Source: Poindextera sp035604135 (GTDB lineage Bacteria; Pseudomonadota; Alphaproteobacteria; Caulobacterales; Caulobacteraceae). From it: 64,000 nucleotides of DNA. This document shows positions 59,852 to 64,000 of this stretch, one piece after another (position 1 is the stretch's first letter; every line of letters begins with the position of its first letter). The notes under the pieces were generated by a model. It had not been told where the DNA came from. It made no database searches and was given only the letters and a program-made list of their open reading frames with translations. The stretch is from assembly GCA_035604135.1 (NCBI GenBank), contig DATNJB010000044.1, forward strand, positions 29,642 through 93,641, in the 5' to 3' direction. The translations under genes and the position numbers were made by a program.

Positions 59852-60769
59852 TCACACCCCCCGCGCTGGCGGTTTCGTCACCGCCACCTGGTGGGGGTAG
59901 GGGTGGGCGAGGCCGGCGGCCTGCAGGGCTTGGCTGGCGCGCTGGAGGAGGTCGAAGCGGGCGTCCCAATAGACGTCCAGCTTGGCCCAGGCGCGTAGCG
60001 TTATCGTCACTGCGCTGTCCCCGAGCGCCGTGGTCTTCGCCCAAGGCGCCGGGATCCTCATGATGCGCGGATCGGCCTTGGCGCACTCGATCAGGAGCGC
60101 CTGCGCGCTCGCCTGGTCGTGGTCGTAGTCGATGGAAAAGTTCAGCTCCATCCCCCGGTTCTGCGCGGTGGAATAGTTGATGATCACCGTCCCGAACGCC
60201 TTGCTGTTCGGGATGAAGATGTCGAGGTTGTCGGCGTCGGCAAGCTCGGTCATGAACAGGTCGAGCCGCTTGACGGTCCCGCTCTTGCCGTCGATCTCGA
60301 CGAAGTCGCCGACGCGGTAGGGGCGCAGCACCAGCAGCATCACGCCTGCGGCCACGTTCCCAAGCGCGCCCTGCAACGCCAGACCAATGGCGAGCGAGGC
60401 CGCCCCGACCACCGCCAGGATCGAGGTCGTCCGCACGCCAAGCTGCTCGAGCACGGCCATCACGCCCAGCACGATGACCGCCCAGCGGGTCAGCGAGGCC
60501 ATGAAGCCCTGCATGGTCGGGTCGTGCGCGCCCGGCCGCTGCAGCCGGTCCAGCGCCCGGCGCATCAGCCGCGCCGCCCACCCAGCCGCCCAGAGGGTGA
60601 GGACCAGGATCAGGCCGGCGACGACCAAGTTGACCGCCAGCTGGCCGGCCGCGTCGAAGAACAGCCGCCAATTGTCCGGCCCGCCGGCGATGACCGCATG
60701 CACGCCGGCGCGAATGGCGTCGGCCGGCTCCGGCGGCGGACCGGAGAGCAGGGAGGGGGCGGTTGGCAT
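59852..60769 (-). CDS. MscS family mechanosensitive ion channel
   Basis: A 305-residue inner-membrane channel protein. The N-terminal part holds three to four helices; the pore-lining TM3 reads AVVGAASLAIGLALQGALGN, typical of MscS, followed by VAAGVMLLVLRPYRVGDFVE and the beta domain with GTVKRLDLFMTELADADNLD and IFIPNSKAFGTVIINYS. It opens under membrane tension to release solutes on osmotic downshift. It lies 39 bases after the DNA ligase gene on the same strand; functional linkage is unlikely. Confidence 0.92.
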   Translation of the reverse strand: MPTAPSLLSGPPPEPADAIRAGVHAVIAGGPDNWRLFFDAAGQLAVNLVVAGLILVLTLWAAGWAARLMRRALDRLQRPGAHDPTMQGFMASLTRWAVIVLGVMAVLEQLGVRTTSILAVVGAASLAIGLALQGALGNVAAGVMLLVLRPYRVGDFVEIDGKSGTVKRLDLFMTELADADNLDIFIPNSKAFGTVIINYSTAQNRGMELNFSIDYDHDQASAQALLIECAKADPRIMRIPAPWAKTTALGDSAVTITLRAWAKLDVYWDARFDLLQRASQALQAAGLAHPYPHQVAVTKPPARGV

Positions 60770-60808
60770 CAGCCGTCCCTTAGCGCATCGCAGCGCCGCT
60801 TGACTGCA

Positions 60809-62434
60809 TCATCGTTCGCGCACCTGCGCGTGGCCGGCTTCGATGGTGGTCAGGATGCGCTCGAGCGTCGCCAGCTCGTCGGCCTCGCGCGCCGGCTTGT
60901 CCCACCGGATGCGGCTGATGCGCGGGAAGCGCATGGCCACCCCCGACTTGTGCCGCGTCGAGCGCTGCAGCCCCTCGAACGCCACTTCGAGCACCAGCCC
61001 GAAGTCGCGGCCGGCGCGCACCGCCCGCACCGGTCCGAACCGGTCGGTGGTGTTGTCGCGCACGAACTTGTCGATCAGCCTCAGCTCCTCGTCGGTGAAG
61101 CCGAAATAGGCCTTGCCGACCGGAGTCAACGCGCCGTCGTCCCAAACGCCGAACGTGTAGTCGGAATAGTAGCTCGAGCGCTTGCCGTGCCCCCGTTGGG
61201 CGTACATCAGGACCGCGTCGACCAGATAGGGGTCGCGCTTCCATTTGAACCAGGGGCCTCTCGGCCGCCCGGCCTCGTAGATCGAGTCCCGGCGCTTCAG
61301 CATGACGCCTTCGGCCGCCTGGGCGTCGCCCGCCGGCGGTTCCGCGCGCAGGCGCGCGAGTTCGTCCCAGCTCTCGAACGGCGCTAGCGGGGAAAGGTCG
61401 ATGCGCGGCTCGGCGAGCGCGGCGACGAACGCCTCCAGCCGCTTGCGCCGCTCGTCGAACGGCAGCTGGCGAAGATCCTCGCCGCCCGCGGCCAGGATGT
61501 CGTAGGCGCGGATCCCGGCCGGGAAGGCGGCGGCCATGGCGGTATCGACGCTCTTGCGGTTCAGCCGCTGTTGCAGGTCGGCGAACGGCGCCGCCCGACC
61601 CTCGCGCAGGACCAGAAGCTCGCCGTCGATCGCGCCATCGAAGGCAAGCTGCTCCATGACGTCGGGAAAGGCGCCGGAGATGTCGTCGCCCGTGCGGCTG
61701 TAGAGGCGTTTGACGCCGCCCTCGCTCACCGCCTGCACGCGGATACCGTCCCACTTCCACTCCGCGGCATAGTCGGCCGGGTCGAGCTTGGCGAAGTCGC
61801 TGGCCTCGTCGATCGCCTGCGCCAGCATCACCGGCCGGAAGCGGCCGTGCGCCGCCGGCGAGGGCCGCTCGCCCCGCCCCTCCAGCCAGGCGAAGAGGTC
61901 GTCGTAGGGCGGTTTGAGCCCATGCCACACCTCCTCGACGTCGGAGACGGCGACATCGCCCATGTCGGCCGCCGCCTGCTTGGCCAGTCGCGCGGAGACG
62001 CCGACGCGCAAGGCGCCGGTGAGGACCTTGAGCAGCGCCCAGCGGCCGAGCGCATCCAGCGCATCGAGCCAGCCCTCGATCAGCTGCTGGACTTCCCGCC
62101 GCGAGGCGGTGCGGAGCGCATCGACCACTTCCGAAAAGTCCGGCTCGCGGTTCGCGCCTTGCTTCGCCGGCCAGACCAGCGCCACCGTCTCGGCCAGGTC
62201 GCCGACGTACTCGTAGCTCCAGTAGAATAAGGCGGGATCCATCCTGGCCTCGACGGCCTTGCGAATGAACGCGGTCTTGGCCGCATCGAACGTCAGATCG
62301 CCAGTCAGCGCCGCCAGCGCCCAGCCGCGCTCGGGGTCCGGCGTCTGGGCCAGGTAATCGCGGATCAGCACCAGCTTCGCGTTTCGCGAACGCGTGAACG
62401 AGAGCCGGTCGAGCAGGGTCGCGAACGCACGCAT
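60809..62434 (-). CDS. ATP-dependent DNA ligase (LigB/LigC-like)
   Basis: A 541-residue ATP-dependent ligase. An N-terminal helical DNA-binding domain (about 1-180) precedes the adenylation domain with catalytic Lys in AAEWKWDGIRVQ (KxDG), SRTGDDISGAFPD, FDGAIDGELLVLR and the OB-fold domain (MLKRRDSIYEAGRPRGPWFK, VLMYAQRGHGKR). This clade occurs with a dedicated MBL exonuclease and often a Lhr-like helicase and is thought to serve DNA repair, not the main replicative ligase. ATG 62434 gives the normal N-terminus MRAFATLLDRLSF. The exonuclease lies just upstream, separated by a repeat element. Confidence 0.92.
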   Translation of the reverse strand: MRAFATLLDRLSFTRSRNAKLVLIRDYLAQTPDPERGWALAALTGDLTFDAAKTAFIRKAVEARMDPALFYWSYEYVGDLAETVALVWPAKQGANREPDFSEVVDALRTASRREVQQLIEGWLDALDALGRWALLKVLTGALRVGVSARLAKQAAADMGDVAVSDVEEVWHGLKPPYDDLFAWLEGRGERPSPAAHGRFRPVMLAQAIDEASDFAKLDPADYAAEWKWDGIRVQAVSEGGVKRLYSRTGDDISGAFPDVMEQLAFDGAIDGELLVLREGRAAPFADLQQRLNRKSVDTAMAAAFPAGIRAYDILAAGGEDLRQLPFDERRKRLEAFVAALAEPRIDLSPLAPFESWDELARLRAEPPAGDAQAAEGVMLKRRDSIYEAGRPRGPWFKWKRDPYLVDAVLMYAQRGHGKRSSYYSDYTFGVWDDGALTPVGKAYFGFTDEELRLIDKFVRDNTTDRFGPVRAVRAGRDFGLVLEVAFEGLQRSTRHKSGVAMRFPRISRIRWDKPAREADELATLERILTTIEAGHAQVRER

Positions 62435-62460
62435 GGGCGTGGAAGATAGGACCGGAGCGT

Positions 62461-62605
62461 CTTCTCCCATAGGGAGAAGGGGGGTCCCGCGCCTGAAAGG
62501 CGTGGGGGGATGAGGGGTTACGGCCTCTCCGGCAAACCCCATACCTCGTAACCCCTCATCGCCCCCTTGCTCCGCAAGGGTCCCCCCTTCTCCCTCTGGG
62601 AGAAG
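62461..62605. repeat. Large inverted repeat (MITE/REP-like) between the exonuclease and ligase genes
   Basis: Arms 62461-62521 and 62547-62605 are imperfect reverse complements of about 60 bases around a 25-base centre. Shared arm landmarks are CTTCTCCC...GGGAGAAGGGGGG and GATGAGGGGTTACG. Local hairpins within each arm (TTCTCCC/GGGAGAA and CCTTGC/GCAAGG) add structure. The element has the size and palindromy of a non-autonomous repeat and interrupts the exonuclease-ligase operon. A short relative may lie at 56299-56331. Confidence 0.88.
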
Positions 62606-62613
62606 TTCGGGGC

Positions 62614-63624
62614 TCACGCATCTTCATCCTCGTATCCCACTAGCGAGAGCGGGCGGGACGCGATGCCGTTGAGGCTCGCCCAGCGGGCGAGCGCCTCTTC
62701 GCGGCCGTGGGTGATCCAGAGCTCGCCCGGCCGAAGCTCGGCCACGGTGCCTGTAAGCTCGTCCCAATCGGCGTGGTCGGAGATGACGAGCGGCAGCTCG
62801 CCCCCCTGCTGCCGTGCGCGGGCCCTGACCCGCATCCACCCGGAGGCGAAGGCGCTCACCGGGTCGGCGAAGCGGCGCGCCCAGCGGTCCTGGAGGGCCG
62901 AGCGCGGGGCGATGACGATCTCGCCCGCCAGGTCGCCGATCCCCTCGGCGGTCGCTAGCGCGAGCCGCCCGAGCCTGACGCCATGCGCCTCGTAGACGGC
63001 GTTCAACCGTTCGAGCGCGCCGTGCACATAGATCGGCTTGTCGTATCCCGCCTCGCGCAGCAGGCAGATGATCCGCTGCGCCTTGCCGAGCACGTACGCG
63101 CCGACCAGGTGGGTGCGCTCGGGGAACTGCCGCACTGATTTCATGAGCTTGCCGATTTCCTCCGTATCCGGAGGATGCCGGAAAACCGGCAGCGCGAACG
63201 TCGCCTCGCTGACGAAGACGTCGCACGGTGTGGGCTGGAACGGCTTGCAGGTCGGGTCGCGCCGTCGCTTGTAGTCGCCGGAGACCACGATGGTCATGCC
63301 CTTCCCGCGCACGACCACCTGCGCCGAGCCCAGCACGTGCCCGGCCGGGACCAGGCTCACCTCAACGCCGTCGCGGTTCAGCACCTCGCCGTATTTCAGC
63401 GGCTGGGCGCGCCCGGCGAAGCCCTCGCCGTAGCGCTCGGCCATGATGTCCAGCGTCGCGTGGGTGGCGAGCGCAAGGGCGTGGCCGCTGCGCGCATGAT
63501 CGCTGTGGCCGTGGGTGATCACCGCCCGCTCGACCGCCCGCGTCGGGTCGATGAAGAAGTCCCCCGGCGGGCAGTAGAGCCCCTCGGGCCTCGGGCAGAG
63601 CAGCGATTCCGGGCGGATGGTCAT
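62614..63624 (-). CDS. Ligase-associated DNA exonuclease (MBL fold)
   Basis: A 336-residue metallo-beta-lactamase fold nuclease of the CPSF/SNM1-like type. Metal motif THGHSDHARSGHA, then PAGHVLGSAQVVVRGKGMTI, VVSGDYKRRRDPTC and LVISDHADWDEL, with a C-terminal ITHGREEALARWA. The start MTIRPESLLCPRPEGLYCPP is the normal N-terminus of ligase-associated exonucleases. It probably processes DNA ends for the neighbouring ligase. The gene ends 8 bases before the repeat element; the usual Lhr-like helicase of this module is not in the window. Confidence 0.9.
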   Translation of the reverse strand: MTIRPESLLCPRPEGLYCPPGDFFIDPTRAVERAVITHGHSDHARSGHALALATHATLDIMAERYGEGFAGRAQPLKYGEVLNRDGVEVSLVPAGHVLGSAQVVVRGKGMTIVVSGDYKRRRDPTCKPFQPTPCDVFVSEATFALPVFRHPPDTEEIGKLMKSVRQFPERTHLVGAYVLGKAQRIICLLREAGYDKPIYVHGALERLNAVYEAHGVRLGRLALATAEGIGDLAGEIVIAPRSALQDRWARRFADPVSAFASGWMRVRARARQQGGELPLVISDHADWDELTGTVAELRPGELWITHGREEALARWASLNGIASRPLSLVGYEDEDA

Positions 63625-63855
63625 TGCCAAGAAGCATACGCGCAACTCGCCCGCGATCGTGTCAGCAGCGCTCGGCGCGTCCTCGGGCGCCGCGGAGACG
63701 TGCGTGAGCGCCGCTCGGGGCAAGCGCCCGCGGCGTTCGATCGAGAAGCTCCCGTCCGAAGGGGTCGTCGTCAGCTCTGCAACTTGACGAGCGCAGGTGC
63801 CTGCCGACAGCGGGGCGGGACGCCAGCGCCGCAGCGATGCGGGCGTCGTGCGGCC

Positions 63856-63884
63856 TTGCAGCGGGCTCAGCGCGTCGCTAGCTT
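63856..63884 (+). promoter_or_regulatory. Predicted promoter of tRNA-Ser
   Basis: TTGCAG (63856-63861), a 17-base spacer and TAGCTT (63879-63884) within GCTAGCTT, which resembles the Caulobacter-type -10 GCTANAWC. Transcription would start about 18 bases before the tRNA. The rest of 63625-63855 shows no gene or other clear signal. Confidence 0.45.
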
Positions 63885-63909
63885 CCGCCGCCCTCGCGCG
63901 CGCCCATCA

Positions 63910-63999
63910 GGAGAGGTGGCTGAGTGGTTGAAAGCACCGCACTCGAAATGCGGCATACTCGCAAGGGTATCGGGGGTTCGAATCCCCCCCTCTCCGCCA
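63910..63999 (+). tRNA. tRNA-Ser (anticodon CGA)
   Basis: A class II tRNA of 90 bases. Acceptor arms GGAGAGG and CCTCTCC pair; the discriminator is G and CCA is encoded. The anticodon stem CCGCA/TGCGG encloses the loop CTCGAAA with anticodon CGA at 63944-63946, reading UCG. A long variable arm (CATACTCGCAAGGGTATC) and the TTCGAAT T-loop are typical of tRNA-Ser. Confidence 0.97.
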
Positions 64000-64000
64000 G

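Noticed and set aside
63625..63855. Small gene between the exonuclease and tRNA-Ser
   Set aside because: Open frames there lack consistent third-position GC and ribosome sites; only a tRNA promoter candidate was kept.

Overview
The window is a high-GC chromosomal segment of an alphaproteobacterium, most likely a member of Caulobacterales (Phenylobacterium/Caulobacter-like). The assignment rests on the strong GC bias at third codon positions and on the housekeeping set comF-grxC-nitrilase-DUF1178, ubiG, lysC, ptsP, a RodZ-like HTH protein, ispG, prfA-prmC, DUF4167 and clpB. It is an inference from gene content and protein style; I could not search a database. There is no rRNA, phage, transposase or CRISPR array. 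The only RNA gene seen is tRNA-Ser(CGA) at the right end.

Left part (1-23 kb) is mainly core genes. ComF (partial), glutaredoxin, a nitrilase-family amidase and a DUF1178 protein form one translationally coupled operon. Two divergent sulfotransferase genes lie between this operon and ubiG: one fused to a VanZ-like membrane domain, the other carrying a SEC-C-like metal motif and TPRs. Beside them is a coding remnant of what looks like an outer-membrane protein. After ubiG comes a PIN toxin/AbrB-type antitoxin pair with a perfect palindrome at its promoter. Then follow lysC, a membrane-embedded alpha/beta hydrolase, ptsP, the RodZ-like gene, ispG, prfA-prmC, DUF4167 with a 13-unit repeat, a GNAT, an alpha/beta hydrolase and clpB.

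The middle part (23-48 kb) is accessory. It holds a PH-like/DUF805 membrane protein, a secreted Gly/His/Tyr-rich protein, an SDR, an unrecognised 463-aa protein, a Rieske/FAD oxidoreductase, an MBL hydrolase, a GST, a pair of single-hot-dog MaoC-like proteins, a DUF4424 protein, a serine hydrolase, a transglutaminase-like protein and an LLM flavin oxidoreductase. The most interesting locus is 36.2-40.9 kb: five genes on one strand, each junction overlapping by 1-4 bases. They encode a DUF2306-like membrane protein, a FeeM/GNAT-like acyltransferase, a ThiF/E1-like adenylating enzyme that ends in Gly-Gly, a polytopic membrane protein with a cytosolic tail, and an Acg-like nitroreductase. After it come a PI-PLC-like enzyme, a polysaccharide deacetylase, a class A PBP lacking an obvious membrane anchor, a fold-III PLP enzyme, a second DUF2306 protein, and a membrane protein/XRE regulator pair behind an operator with three half-sites.

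The right part (48.7-63.6 kb) is rich in acyl-CoA metabolism: enoyl-CoA hydratase, acyl-CoA synthetase, acyl-CoA dehydrogenase and a class III CoA transferase, with an aldo/keto reductase and a cupin. An ECF42-like sigma factor follows its YCII/DGPF partner, and a dispersed repeat has apparently extended the partner's C-terminus. The segment ends with an RhlE-like DEAD-box helicase, an MscS channel, an ATP-dependent DNA ligase and a ligase-associated MBL exonuclease. Two large imperfect inverted repeats of REP/MITE type lie between genes here.
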